Assembly (NCBI GenBank): GCA_024276275.1 | Contig: JAJRXM010000049.1 | Span: 1-64,000 of the forward strand | DNA: 64,000 nucleotides | Origin: Candidatus Zixiibacteriota bacterium | Lineage (GTDB): Bacteria > Zixibacteria > MSB-5A5 > GN15 > FEB-12 | Direction of reading: 5' to 3' | Shown here: positions 11,467 to 20,839 of the stretch, one piece after another | Position numbering within the stretch: the stretch's first letter is position 1 | Layout: every line of letters starts with the position of its first letter | The notes under the pieces: generated by a model | The model's input: the letters and a program-made list of their open reading frames with translations, nothing else | The model's database searches: none | Told to the model about the DNA's origin: nothing | Position numbers and translations under genes: made by a program

Positions 11467-12543
11467 TTGTCTATACTCAATGATATTGAAAAAATACGGG
11501 AAGTAGATCCCGAAAATATGTATAACTGTATTTTCGACCTACCGGAGCAGATGGAAGAGGCTCTGAAAATCAGTAACAATTGGAAAATCAATCCCGATGA
11601 TTTCCCCGAAGTAAAAAATATAGTAGTAATCGGTATGGGCGGTTCAGCTATCGGCGGCGACTTGGTTCGGTCATATCTCGCTTCCAAGCTTTTAATACCG
11701 TTTCAGGTTGTTCGGAATTATGTTCTACCGGAATATGTTGACGATGAAACTCTTGTGATAGTTTCATCTTATAGCGGGAACACAGAAGAAACTTTAGCGG
11801 CATTTGATGATGCTATCGGTCGCAAAGCTATGATAGCTGCCATTTCTACCGGTGGTATGGTCGAGGATGTTTGTAAACTCAATGAAATTCCTATGGCAAA
11901 ACTTCCTGCCGGACTACAACCGAGAGCAGCGATTGGATATTCGTTTGTACCGACTTTATTGTTTTTTGAAAAAATCAAACTGATCAAAAACTTAAAGAAA
12001 GAAGTTGAGTCGACCATCAAGTTGTTAAAGAAAACTCGTGAAGAATTTATCGAGGATAACGATCTTGACAGCAATCCGGCTAAAAAACTGGCTAACAGTA
12101 TTCACGGGAAGATTCCAATTATTTATTCAGGACCGACTACAACAGATGTTGTCGGTATCAGATGGAAAGGTCAGATTTGTGAAAATGCAAAAAATTTAGC
12201 CTTTGCAAATCAATATGCCGAGTTTAATCATAACGAGTTAGTCGGCTGGGCTGAACCGATTAAAAAGTTCAAGAAAAATTTGATTGTTGTACAGCTACAT
12301 GACTCCGATGACCATATTCAAGTTGTACAACGTATGGATATTGTTCACAAGCTGATAGCAGAGAACGGTATTGATGTTCTTGAGATTAACGCAATCGGTG
12401 CCACTCCGCTTGAACGAATGTTTTATCTTATTCAGTTGGGTGATTTTATGTCGTACTATTTAGCTGTTCTCAACGATGTAAACCCGTCACCTGTTGAGGT
12501 TATTACTCGTTTAAAAGATATGCTTTCTTCAAATAAAAAATAG
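11467..12543 (+). CDS. Bifunctional phosphoglucose/phosphomannose isomerase
   Basis: A 358-residue protein starting at TTG 11467, four bases after ptsI. It has two SIS domains. The first shows GMGGSAIGGDLV near residue 55 and SSYSGNTEETL near 100. The C-terminal part has the FNHNELVGW motif, whose Glu/His serve in isomerisation. These match the PGI/PMI family, which interconverts fructose-6-P with glucose-6-P and mannose-6-P. It could feed the GDP-mannose pathway, for which a guanylyltransferase gene lies at 46.2-48.7 kb. The gene ends just before a family A hairpin with a T-tract. Confidence 0.88.
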   Translation: MSILNDIEKIREVDPENMYNCIFDLPEQMEEALKISNNWKINPDDFPEVKNIVVIGMGGSAIGGDLVRSYLASKLLIPFQVVRNYVLPEYVDDETLVIVSSYSGNTEETLAAFDDAIGRKAMIAAISTGGMVEDVCKLNEIPMAKLPAGLQPRAAIGYSFVPTLLFFEKIKLIKNLKKEVESTIKLLKKTREEFIEDNDLDSNPAKKLANSIHGKIPIIYSGPTTTDVVGIRWKGQICENAKNLAFANQYAEFNHNELVGWAEPIKKFKKNLIVVQLHDSDDHIQVVQRMDIVHKLIAENGIDVLEINAIGATPLERMFYLIQLGDFMSYYLAVLNDVNPSPVEVITRLKDMLSSNKK

Positions 12544-12581
12544 TATAGCACTATACTATATCGTATTGACAAAATCATACA

Positions 12582-12618
12582 GTAGGTCAGGTCTCGATTT
12601 TGAGACCTGACTTTTTTT
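12582..12618 (+). terminator. Family A palindrome followed by T-run (terminator-like) after pgi/pmi
   Basis: GTCAGGTCTC-GATTTT-GAGACCTGAC forms a perfect 10-bp stem followed by seven T. It is family A copy 2. Its position at the end of the obg-to-pgi/pmi run suggests the repeat has been recruited as a rho-independent terminator. Confidence 0.75.
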
Positions 12619-13186
12619 CTATCAGTTCTCAATTTGTAAACGAATAAAGAACTGACAGAGCTAAATCATGTCATTCTCATATAATCGGGAATCCTTTTTT
12701 TTAACTTTTTCTCTATAATCATATTGCACTCTTGATGTTATAGCAAAATGGGTTTGTTTCGGTCATTTTTGTTTTTTTCGGTTTATCTGTTTTTCCATAC
12801 GATTACAAAATGGGTTCGTTTAGAGAAATTTAATTTATCGCTACAAGTATTGTGGTGAAAACAAAAGTATTAGCTGTTAGTCCGGCTTGGCGTATTTCCG
12901 CCCTATGAAATTCACATTTATTTTCTGAATAATTTAGCATCATATAAATCAAGTGAAAGTGTGAAACTGCGTTGGATGTGTAGGAAAAATGAATTTTCTG
13001 CTGTCATTGCGAACGACCAAAGGGAGTGTGGCAATCTCATCTTTTTATCATTGACATTATGTGCTAATTCATCGTTTTTAAAATTATGTCAGAGTATAAA
13101 TTCGGAGAGGATTTATTCAAACCAAAATGATGGGGCATACTCTCCTTGCATAATAGTTAAAAACAATCTAAGAAAAGGAAAATAAT
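12619..13186. other. Non-coding, repeat-bearing gap before the DUF262 gene
   Basis: No convincing gene is present. The 74-residue track ORF at 12961 overlaps a dispersed repeat and looks spurious. Two near-identical words, CAAAATGGGTTTGTTT (12744) and CAAAATGGGTTCGTTT (12806), lie 62 bases apart in the same orientation. A family B repeat (GTCATTGCGA...GGCAATCTC) is at 13003-13038. The rest is AT-rich DNA with no recognisable signal. Confidence 0.6.
13003..13038 (+). repeat. Repeat family B copy 1 (GTCATTGCGA...GTGGCAATCTC)
   Basis: The ends GTCATTGCGA and GTGGCAATCTC with a short variable middle match two other copies in this window, at 59149-59185 and, inverted, at 60465-60501. Similar short 'cattgcga...ggcaatctc' elements are known as scattered intergenic repeats in many bacteria. 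Confidence 0.75.
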
Positions 13187-14958
13187 ATGATTAGTGCTCA
13201 AAAAGAAAAATTAAATTCTTTCTTCCAAGGTGCAATGAGATATGTAGTACCATTTTTTCAAAGACCATATGTATGGGATTTGGAAAATTGGGATAATATG
13301 TGGGAAAGCATTTTGGAAACATATAGATTCTATCAACAAGAAAAAGATAAAGAACATTTTATTGGGACATTAATAATTAAACAAGTTCCTGCAAAAAAAA
13401 TAAATGAAAGTAATTATGATTTAATAGATGGACAGCAAAGAATAACTTCAATTGCACTACTATTAAAATCTATTGAGTTAAATGTAAAAAAAGATGATGA
13501 ATTTCCAGAATTAAAATCTCAATTACAAAAATTATTAACCTCCGCCTTTAAAGATGATAGGGGTAATTTACATCATAGAATAGAACATAATCGAATTGAT
13601 AAACCATATTTTGAAAAAATTATTTCAATTGGACTAATTAATGACAATGTGGGTTTTGATATTGAAGAGTACCTTTCGAAAAACACAGAAAATCTAATAA
13701 TTAAGTCATTTCAGTATTTTTTAAATAAAACTAAAAATTTCAGCAATGAAGAATTATCAGAATTGAAAGACGTTATTCTTCATAAAGTACCAGTTATAAG
13801 CATGTTATTGGAACAAGATGATGATGAGCAAGAAATTTTTGATACCATTAATTCTTTGGGTGTAAAATTAACAACTTCAGAACTATTAAAAAATTATATT
13901 TTCAAGGAAAGAGATATTCAATCTTGTTATGAAAAATATTGGTTTGATGTGTTTGAAGCTGATGAAGAGATCAGAGTGTTTTGGAATACCGATAAGACAT
14001 CTGGAAGAGTATTTTGAACAAATGCAGAAGTATTACTTTATATTTTTCTAATCATAGAAACTCAAAAAGATATTAGATTAGAGAAACTCTTCAAAGAATA
14101 TAAGATTTGGTTAAAAGATAAAAGTTCAAGCGAAAAAAAGGACTTTTTAGAAAATTTAAAAGAATATGCTGAAATATATTTTAATTTTCCTTCCAATAGC
14201 GAAATTAATGAAATTAGTTTTCTAGAATATGAAAAAAGATTTTTTCATATAATTGAAAATTTGTCTATAACAACAGTTTATCCATTAGTTATGTTTATCT
14301 ATAAAAATATAAAGGATGCCGGTGAAAGGAAGTATTAAGTTTTTTAGAAAGTTATTTAGTTCGTATAAATATTTCAAAAATGACTACTAAAAACTATAAC
14401 AACTTATTTTTATCAATACTTCAGAAACTAATTAAAAAAGAAGAAGAAATTGGTTATTTTGAATATCTAAAGCAGATTATTGCTGAATATGATGATATAA
14501 CTAATAAATTTCCTGATAATAAAGACTTTAAATATGCTTTTAATAATTCAATATTAAGCAATCAAAATGCAAGAGAAATATTATATATAATAAGTCTAAA
14601 ACAAATCAATACCGGATTTAACGATAGAGATAAATTAAGTTTGAAAAGTTATTCTACCGAACATATAATGCCAAAAAAATGGGAAGAAAATTGGAAGAGT
14701 AAGGAATTTACTGAAGAAGAAAAATGGCAAAGAAATTCTAAAATAAAAATTCTTGGTAATTTGACTATTACAACAGGCAAGTTGAATAGTAAACTAAAAA
14801 ATTCATCGTGGACGGATAAAAAAGAGATTTTAAAACAGTACTCGACATTACCAATTACAGCGTCATATATAGACAGAGAAGAGTGGAATGAAGATGAAAT
14901 TCAAAAGAGAGCTGATGATTTATTTGAATTAAGCAAAGAGATATGGAAAGAAATTTAA
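13187..14958 (+). pseudogene. DUF262/DUF1524 (GmrSD-like) protein, broken by TGA and a -1 frameshift
   Basis: Three collinear reading segments add up to one ~590-residue protein. The N-terminal DUF262 part has YVVPFFQRPYVWD and LIDGQQRITSIALLL, the conserved DGQQR motif that binds or hydrolyses nucleotide in GmrS-like proteins. The frame is stopped by TGA at 14015, continues open (TNAEVLLYIFLI...) to TAA at 14336, and shifts by one missing base near 14328-14333. The C-terminal DUF1524 part has the HNH-like STEHIMPKKWEENW. This family includes type IV restriction enzymes that cut modified phage DNA. Base composition is more AT-rich than the neighbours and repeats flank it, so acquisition and decay are likely. 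If intact, it would be a defence gene. Confidence 0.75.
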
Positions 14959-15000
14959 TCTATGTACAACAATTATTGTCAGTCCTTAGTTGCTTTAATA

Positions 15001-15040
15001 TGTTTCTGCACTAGACTCCGTCTTTGCGGCTGGAGAAGAC
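15001..15040 (+). repeat. Repeat family D copy 1 (GTTTCTGCACT.GA.TCCGTCTT)
   Basis: The sequence TTTCTGCACTAGACTCCGTC followed by TTTGCGGCTGGAG matches, in inverted orientation, the element at 59456-59499 (TTTCTGCACTGGATTCCGTC on the minus strand). Both have an internal partial palindrome around the CCGTCTT segment. Confidence 0.55.
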
Positions 15041-15752
15041 GTTCAAGAGAGTCGAAAAAAGTTACGGAGTACCCTTCGTCAGGAGGCTGTATCGTAATAG
15101 GCAATGTCGGTTCACCAAACCCACTTCGTGGCTTCAGGAACCGACATAACATGGCATTGAGCCCAGGGAGTGATATTTCTGGCAGACGAGGACATCTGCC
15201 ATGCACAATCATCTTGTCGGGTTCTGTTTGCGATGGCAAACTCAGGTGCTATTGGCCAAGGCGAACTTGGAACATCGATCTGCAATGCCCTGCGTGACAA
15301 CAGTTACAATTATCATACATGTTCAAAGTAGATTATTAATTTATCTCATAGCATGAAGCTCTTTATACGGAAGGTTAATTATGTTCTACAAAATCACTAC
15401 AATTAATATGAGCAAAAATGGCTTTAAGCCATTTTTTAGGGCAAAGCCATTTCGTTGTAATCCCCTGCGGGGGATTTAGTTTTGTCGAAAAAGAGCAGTA
15501 GATTTTCAAAAAAAAAGATGTTTTATATGTGACTGAAGCCATTTGAGAAATATATCAGCCTTAATAGTTTATTAGAATCGGTACACCGACCTGCTAAACT
15601 AACATAGATTTGCTTCACCTATTTATTGTTGGGTGAGGTCATAAATTATAAGAAAACGGATCAATTAATAATAAATAACTACGTTGACCGCTCTCTGAAA
15701 TTAACATATATTTGACTCTGTCTTTAGAACATTTGAAAAAGGTCTTTTGTCA

Positions 15753-15785
15753 GAGCATACTTTTCGTCAAGGTGGACTCAGTATG
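15753..15785 (-). repeat. Repeat family C copy 1 (GAGCATACTT..GTC...CTCAGTATG)
   Basis: GAGCATACTTTTCGTCA...ACTCAGTATG is an imperfect palindrome. In inverted orientation it matches the element at 60289-60334 (CATACTGAAC...GTCGAAGTATGCTC). It lies ~70 bases before the CDP-alcohol phosphatidyltransferase gene. Confidence 0.55.
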
Positions 15786-15853
15786 CCAGATTAGACTATT
15801 TCAACAAGCCTGAAGCAGGGATGTATAAGTGAATTTTGAATAAAGGAATATGA

Positions 15854-16477
15854 GTGGCATCAATAAATGAACAAAAACGAGCATATTATGAAAAGTATTC
15901 ACTCTTTTTAGGTAAAATATGTCTCAAACTCGGTCTCAGACCGAACTTCATAACGATAGTTTCATTTTTTACTGCCATTGTATCCGGTCTCTGTTTTTGG
16001 CAAGGTCAAATGATTTGGGGAGTTGTCTGGATGCTCATTACATCTATTTTAGATATGCTTGACGGTTCGACAGCTCGTGCCGGAAATTTAGGGACTGTTT
16101 TTGGTGGGATTTTTGACCATGTTATCGACCGTTACGGTGAGTTTTTCATTTTGGCAGGTATTACTCTTTCGGGAGCAGTTCATCCCGGGTGGGGGCTTTT
16201 TGCTTTGTTTGGGATGTTAATAGCCAGCTACACCCGTGCTGCGGCTGAATCAATCGGGAAAATTGAAAATTGTGCTGTCGGCATTATGGGGCGTACCGAA
16301 AAATTTCTACTTATAATCGGTGGTGCTATTGTAGAGCATTGGCTTCCTGTCGGTACGTGGCCAAAAGCAGGATGGCTTGAATTTGCCTTGATTATTGTCG
16401 GAACAACCTCGGTGATAACAGCATTTCAGCGTTTGCGTTATGCCCAAAAAATCCTTGGTGATAAAAAAGAAGTGTAG
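15854..16477 (+). CDS. CDP-alcohol phosphatidyltransferase family protein
   Basis: A 207-residue inner-membrane enzyme starting at GTG, with AAAGGA upstream. Its ~6 membrane helices enclose the family signature D-G-x2-A-R-x8-G-x3-D-x3-D, seen from LDGSTARAGN through GGIFDHVIDRYGE (near residues 65-95). The family joins a CDP-activated lipid to an alcohol. The alcohol cannot be read directly. Because the window also encodes an inositol phosphate synthase (52.7 kb), an inositol phosphate acceptor is plausible, as in archaetidylinositol or phosphatidylinositol phosphate synthases. It is followed by a PfkB kinase gene with its own promoter-like sequence. Confidence 0.82.
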   Translation: MASINEQKRAYYEKYSLFLGKICLKLGLRPNFITIVSFFTAIVSGLCFWQGQMIWGVVWMLITSILDMLDGSTARAGNLGTVFGGIFDHVIDRYGEFFILAGITLSGAVHPGWGLFALFGMLIASYTRAAAESIGKIENCAVGIMGRTEKFLLIIGGAIVEHWLPVGTWPKAGWLEFALIIVGTTSVITAFQRLRYAQKILGDKKEV

Positions 16478-16518
16478 CTGTTAATAGAATCGTCATTGTT
16501 CTGCAACTATTTCAATCC

Positions 16519-16547
16519 TTGACAAGAGTCTATCAAACCTATTATAT
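16519..16547 (+). promoter_or_regulatory. Candidate promoter of the PfkB kinase gene
   Basis: TTGACA at 16519 and TTATAT at 16542 are separated by 17 bases; shifted one base, the -10 reads TATATA. It lies 39 bases before the TTG start codon, with AAAGG between them. Confidence 0.55.
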
Positions 16548-16585
16548 ATCAAAAATTTTGAAACTGAAATGAAAGGTACTATACA

Positions 16586-17530
16586 TTGATTACAGCAATT
16601 GGAAATCCGGTTTATGATTATATTAAAACGCAAAAAGTTGACACAAAAGAACGCATCCTGTCAGGTTGTTCAACAAACGCTCTCTTGGCACTTTCAAAAA
16701 TGGGCGAACAAACTAACTTAGTCGGTGCCGTCGGTAATGATTACAAAGAACGTTTTGTGGCGGATTTAGAAAAATTCGGTATTAAATATATAACTACCCC
16801 GTCAAACGAAACCGGCGGATATTCACTTATTTATTATGATGATTTCGGAAACAGAACTCTTGATTTACTCGGCAGAGCAAACGATATAGAAAATATCAAT
16901 CCCGAATGGTACAAAAGTTCCAAAGCAGTTTTAATAGGACCGATTTTGGGTGAGGTATCATTTGAACAGATAAAAGAAATTAGAAAAAATTTCGACGGAC
17001 TCTTTTTCTGCGATCCTCAGGGGTTACTTCGTTCAGCCGATGAAAATAATTGTATCTCACATTCAGCACCTGATGGAATTCAAGAGGCACTTAGTAACTT
17101 TGATTTTGTTAAACCGAATGAACTTGAGGGTAAAGTTCTTACCGGTATTGACTGTCGCGAGAATCCGTATGAAGCCGCCAAGGTTATACATTCTTGGGGA
17201 CCGAAAGTAGTTATTGTAACACTTGCCGAATTAGGTGCGGTAATCTATGACGGCAACGAGTTTATTGATATCCCTCCGTATAAAATTGATTTAGTCGATG
17301 CAACCGGTGCCGGCGATACATTTATGGCGGGCTTCACATTTGAATATCTAAAAACAAAAGACCTGCGTCGTGCAGGATGTTATGCCTCATGTACATCATC
17401 TATAATGATTGAAAATGTCGGACCTGATTTTGAAATGTCAGAGGAAATGATTCGAAAACGTCAGCAGGAACTTCTCGGTATGATCGATTTTAAAGTTGAT
17501 GTAGGTATCAATCAAAAATCAACGACATAG
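16586..17530 (+). CDS. PfkB-family (ribokinase-like) carbohydrate kinase
   Basis: A 314-residue cytoplasmic kinase starting at TTG 16586 with AAAGG upstream. The N-terminal glycine-rich substrate lid appears as VGAVGNDYKERFVADL. The C-terminal signature DATGAGDTFMAGF near residue 238 holds the catalytic Asp and anion hole. The family phosphorylates sugars, nucleosides or inositols. The substrate is not clear from sequence; close neighbours in the family are often annotated as adenosine or sugar kinases. It ends before a strong terminator. Adjacency to the CDP-alcohol transferase could hint at inositol metabolism, but this is only inference. Confidence 0.85.
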   Translation: MITAIGNPVYDYIKTQKVDTKERILSGCSTNALLALSKMGEQTNLVGAVGNDYKERFVADLEKFGIKYITTPSNETGGYSLIYYDDFGNRTLDLLGRANDIENINPEWYKSSKAVLIGPILGEVSFEQIKEIRKNFDGLFFCDPQGLLRSADENNCISHSAPDGIQEALSNFDFVKPNELEGKVLTGIDCRENPYEAAKVIHSWGPKVVIVTLAELGAVIYDGNEFIDIPPYKIDLVDATGAGDTFMAGFTFEYLKTKDLRRAGCYASCTSSIMIENVGPDFEMSEEMIRKRQQELLGMIDFKVDVGINQKSTT

Positions 17531-17555
17531 CAGTACTTATATAAGTAAAATAGTT

Positions 17556-17588
17556 AAGACGGAAATTATATAATTCCGTCTTTTTTTT
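17556..17588 (+). terminator. Rho-independent terminator after the PfkB kinase gene
   Basis: AAGACGGAA and TTCCGTCTT form a perfect stem around an AT-rich loop, followed by eight or more T. It lies 26 bases after the stop codon. Confidence 0.88.
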
Positions 17589-17714
17589 ACTCAATTTTCG
17601 CCTTTTTTAAAATATTTATGTATATTAGTTAGATAGTTTTGTTTTATCGCAGATTATTTTAAACTAGATATTTTTATTTAACTGGTGTCTTAAGTAATAC
17701 ACTGATGGGAGAGA

Positions 17715-19339
17715 TTGATGTTTACAAAAATTAAGCAAATAGTCTTAGTGGTATTCTTGCTAAGTTCTGCTCAGTTCGCACAGGCAAGTTCTACATTTTT
17801 AATAGAGGATTATATACCTCAAAGATTTACTGATTTACTCTGGACGGTAGATGGGGATTTTAGCGGTTCAGCAAGAAATAGTAGGCGAGAAGCTGATGAC
17901 CCTTTTATGAGAAATTCCACAAGTAAAAATAGTTCCGGTACCTATGCCTTTGAGTTAAATTCTAAAACAAGGTATCAATATGAAACGGTTACTGAGTATC
18001 TGGATGCAACTTTGAATGTTCAAACAGCATTTAATAGTAATTCATCAAATTATTTTAGTAGAAACGACAGGAATTCTCAGAATAATATCAAAGAAATCCG
18101 AAAAAGTGAATACTCAAGAAAATATTCACATTTTAGAATTTCACCTCAAACAACTTATAGTAAGTATAATAAGAATGATTTATTTTATTCTGTTTCGGTA
18201 AAAGGAATTATTGATTATAACTATTCGTTTAAAGATGTTAGAATGCAAGAAAGTTTTAACACGACACAAAATATAAATTTCCAAGAGAATAATCTTACTC
18301 GAAGATTAAGAGATAGTAATAATGATTCCAGAAGATATATCGGTAACTTTAGTTTTAAGATAGGCAGTGGTAGGCAATATGCAGGTAAGTATGCCTTTAC
18401 AGCGTATAACATAATTGTCGGTCTACGCGAAAACGGGCTGCTTCTTAAACAACCCGATAAAGCAATAATGATAGCTCTTACGGATATTATTTATCAATAT
18501 GAAAACACTCATACGATAGATACGCGATTGAAAAAAATTGATCAATTTGATGCTATTTATAACTATCTGTTAAAAAATAAAATAGTTTCAGAAAACAGCC
18601 ACTTGGAATGTTGTTGGTTGAAGATGCATTCGAGATTTTTCCTGCTGATTTAAGAAGATTCGGTTTCTCAAAAAGTATCGGTGTAGGTTTAAGCTATAAT
18701 TATGCTGAATGGCACGATTCTTTTGATGAAGAAACTAGATATCTAAATTATCGGTATTATCCCAATAATTCAAATCTGTATGATACATTACAGGATATTA
18801 CGAGTAAGTCGATTAACTATACCAGCAGAAACGATGAACGCTTGTCAAAATATGTCATCGCTTCACTTAGTTACAGCAAACCGATTAATATGAAATGGCA
18901 ATTGCTTGCCTCGGCATTCGGTCGGTTTTATTTTGATTCGTATGAGAAAAATAACTCATTTTCATCAAGAGAAGAGAACAATATATATGATACAAATACG
19001 AGTAACAGCCCATCTAGAATTAAAAAACAATATAACTTAAGTGGACTAATAAATACAGACTATTTCTATAGCTCTCGTACAGTTTGGAGAACATCACTCA
19101 GATATTCTTTCTTAAGATATCAGAATGATCCTGATAATGATATTCGAGTAAGAGATTATCAATCTTGGTCTTTTAATATAAATACATCTTTGGAGTATCG
19201 GTTAAATATTCCGACTACAATAAAAGGGACAGTAGCTTATTCCAATTCAGAGAATAAAGATGTTCGTGACGATGTCCTTTACATGTTTACAAATACCGGT
19301 TTTAACTTTTCATTTTCTATCCTTCATTATATATATTAG
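17715..19339 (+). pseudogene. Predicted outer-membrane beta-barrel protein, frameshifted near 18600
   Basis: Two overlapping ORFs in different frames (312 and 243 residues) read as one ~540-residue protein. A signal peptide ends near AQFAQAS. The body is full of alternating polar/aromatic strands rich in Tyr, Ser, Asn and Arg (for example YRTSLRYSFLRYQN-like stretches and SLEYRLNIPTTIKGTVAYS), typical of outer-membrane barrels. Near 18600 the upstream frame turns to nonsense (CCWLKMHSRFF) while the other frame continues with LLVEDAFEIFPADLRRFGFSKSIG. A one-base indel explains this. I recognise no named family. A GGGAG ribosome site precedes the ATG. It ends four bases before csaA. Confidence 0.6.
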
Positions 19340-19342
19340 AAT

Positions 19343-19684
19343 ATGAAAAATAAAATAGCATTTGAAGAATTTGAAAAGGTTGATATCCGGGTCGGTAAAA
19401 TTATCGAAGTAACAGATTTTGTCAAAGCAAAATTTCCGACCTACAAACTCAAAATTGACTTTGGTAACGAGATAGGTATCAAACAATCATCAGCCCGTTT
19501 TAAATCGAATTATACTACAGAAGAATTGTTAGATAAACAATGCTTAGCAGTTATTAATTTTGAACCGAGAAATATAGCCGGATTTCAATCAGAAGTTTTG
19601 GTTGTGGGTGTTGATGCTCTCGCAGGTGGAATTTCTCTAGTTCGCCCGGTTGACGAAGCCAAACTCGGTGCAAAATTGTATTAA
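19343..19684 (+). CDS. csaA: CsaA-type tRNA-binding/chaperone-like protein
   Basis: A 113-residue OB-fold protein matching the tRNA-binding domain family: FEKVDIRVGKIIEVTDF at the start, then KIDFGNEIGIKQSSA, CLAVINFEPRNIAGFQSEVLVVG and ISLVRPVDEAKLGAKLY. Length is that of stand-alone CsaA, described as an export-related chaperone that binds tRNA. It lies three bases after the barrel gene, which is consistent with a role in handling exported proteins, though the family's function is not settled. Confidence 0.88.
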   Translation: MKNKIAFEEFEKVDIRVGKIIEVTDFVKAKFPTYKLKIDFGNEIGIKQSSARFKSNYTTEELLDKQCLAVINFEPRNIAGFQSEVLVVGVDALAGGISLVRPVDEAKLGAKLY

Positions 19685-19880
19685 ATAGTGACAAATTGAG
19701 CTTATTTTATATAAGTTGAATTGTACTCAAAATTGTTTGCTTCAAACAAGTTACAGCTTCTGACATCTAATTTTTATTGCTACTCTTATCCAAAGTCAGT
19801 ATATTTTTATAATTTCTTGGAGAAAATTTACTCTGAGTAGGTACAAAAATATAAAGACCGTTAAATTTAGGAAAATAGCT

Positions 19881-20753
19881 TTGATAAAAAAAATACTATA
19901 TATATTGCTGATTTGTATGTGCAGTACTGCATTTGCTGAACAAACAAAAGAATTTAAACAGTTGATGGAATCGTATAAAGCAAGATACAATTTTTATTCT
20001 ATTAAAGATTCATTGTACACCATTGATTCAGAGTTGAGCCTTCCAAAAGGCTTTTCATATGTAGAGTTACAAGATTCTTCTGCGTTTCCGTTTTGGGTAG
20101 CAAATTTTCCAATCTGGCATCAATACAAATCGGTCGGACATTGGAAGGGTGGGAAAGCATTCGAATATGATGAGGTTTCACGGGTAATTCATCTTCCTTG
20201 GCGGGGGCCGGCATTTAAAGATGTCGCTGTTCCTGTTCGTATTTTAGGTGAATACAATTTTCAATTTGATAATCGTTTTGCTTTTCAGGTGATGCCCAAA
20301 AAAGGAAAAGTCCTTACATATAAAAAATGGTTAGCGGGTAAACCAGCGTTGACTAACCGAGGGGAAGTACTTTTTAAGGATGATATGGAAAAAGATGATA
20401 CCGAAAATGAGTATTATAAATTTCTACTTTTCTGTATGCAAAATGTCAATTATGAAAGTATAGCAAAAAGCTGTGATACGGTTAAAGTTGACGATGTACA
20501 GCCGGGTGATATGTTTATTGCCTATGATAAAACAGGTAAAAAAGGTAAACTCTATATTATTTTTCATTTGATTAGAAACAAATCAGGTACTATAATGTAT
20601 TTAGCCGCCAATGGATGTCCGGAAGCTTGTGATTTATACATCCCTAAATTTACTGAAGATCGAAACAATCCGTGGATTGATTTTGAGCAATTACATTCTT
20701 TGACAAAAGAATATACCAACAGTAGTTTTTACCGCTTTAAAGCCATAAAGTAA
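19881..20753 (+). CDS. DUF4846-like secreted protein
   Basis: A 290-residue protein starting at TTG 19881, with a signal peptide (IKKILYILLICMCSTAFA). The mature part contains HLPWRGPAF, VDDVQPGDMFIAYD and the ending segment ACDLYIPKFTEDRNNPWID. These resemble the DUF4846 family of predicted periplasmic proteins, but I assign this from memory of motifs. No enzymatic activity is known to me. It is followed by endonuclease V, with no sign of a shared role. Confidence 0.5.
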   Translation: MIKKILYILLICMCSTAFAEQTKEFKQLMESYKARYNFYSIKDSLYTIDSELSLPKGFSYVELQDSSAFPFWVANFPIWHQYKSVGHWKGGKAFEYDEVSRVIHLPWRGPAFKDVAVPVRILGEYNFQFDNRFAFQVMPKKGKVLTYKKWLAGKPALTNRGEVLFKDDMEKDDTENEYYKFLLFCMQNVNYESIAKSCDTVKVDDVQPGDMFIAYDKTGKKGKLYIIFHLIRNKSGTIMYLAANGCPEACDLYIPKFTEDRNNPWIDFEQLHSLTKEYTNSSFYRFKAIK

Positions 20754-20839
20754 TGTAAGTATTTATCAGTTTATGACGTTTAGTATCATTCAGTAAAAAA
20801 TCACATCGTACTATTTGTAAACCTTTGGAAAGGAAAAGT

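Larger units (their letters stand above)
14959..15853. other. Intergenic mosaic of short repeats
   Basis: About 900 bases with no credible gene; overlapping track ORFs here on both strands are repeat sequence. It contains family D copy 1 (TTTCTGCACTAGACTCCGTC, 15003), an inverted repeat TGTCGGTTC (15105)/GAACCGACA (15138), a hairpin AATGGCTT-T-AAGCCATT followed by T6 (near 15416-15440), a hairpin AATCCCC-TGC-GGGGGATT (near 15460), an AGAATCGG...CCGACCTGCT element (near 15573) and family C copy 1 (15753-15785, inverted). It looks like a landing zone for intergenic elements. Confidence 0.6.

Noticed and set aside
12961-13185. 74-residue ORF
   Set aside because: It covers a family B repeat, has no ribosome site or family features, and its composition is not protein-like.
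14962-15297. 111-residue ORF (+) and overlapping 86- and 62-residue ORFs (-)
   Set aside because: All three lie on repeat mosaic DNA with no family resemblance; overlapping frames on both strands are typical of non-coding GC-richer repeats.
12500-15900. Insertion sequence or integrase around the DUF262 island
   Set aside because: No transposase or integrase ORF and no matching terminal inverted repeats were seen, only short repeats.
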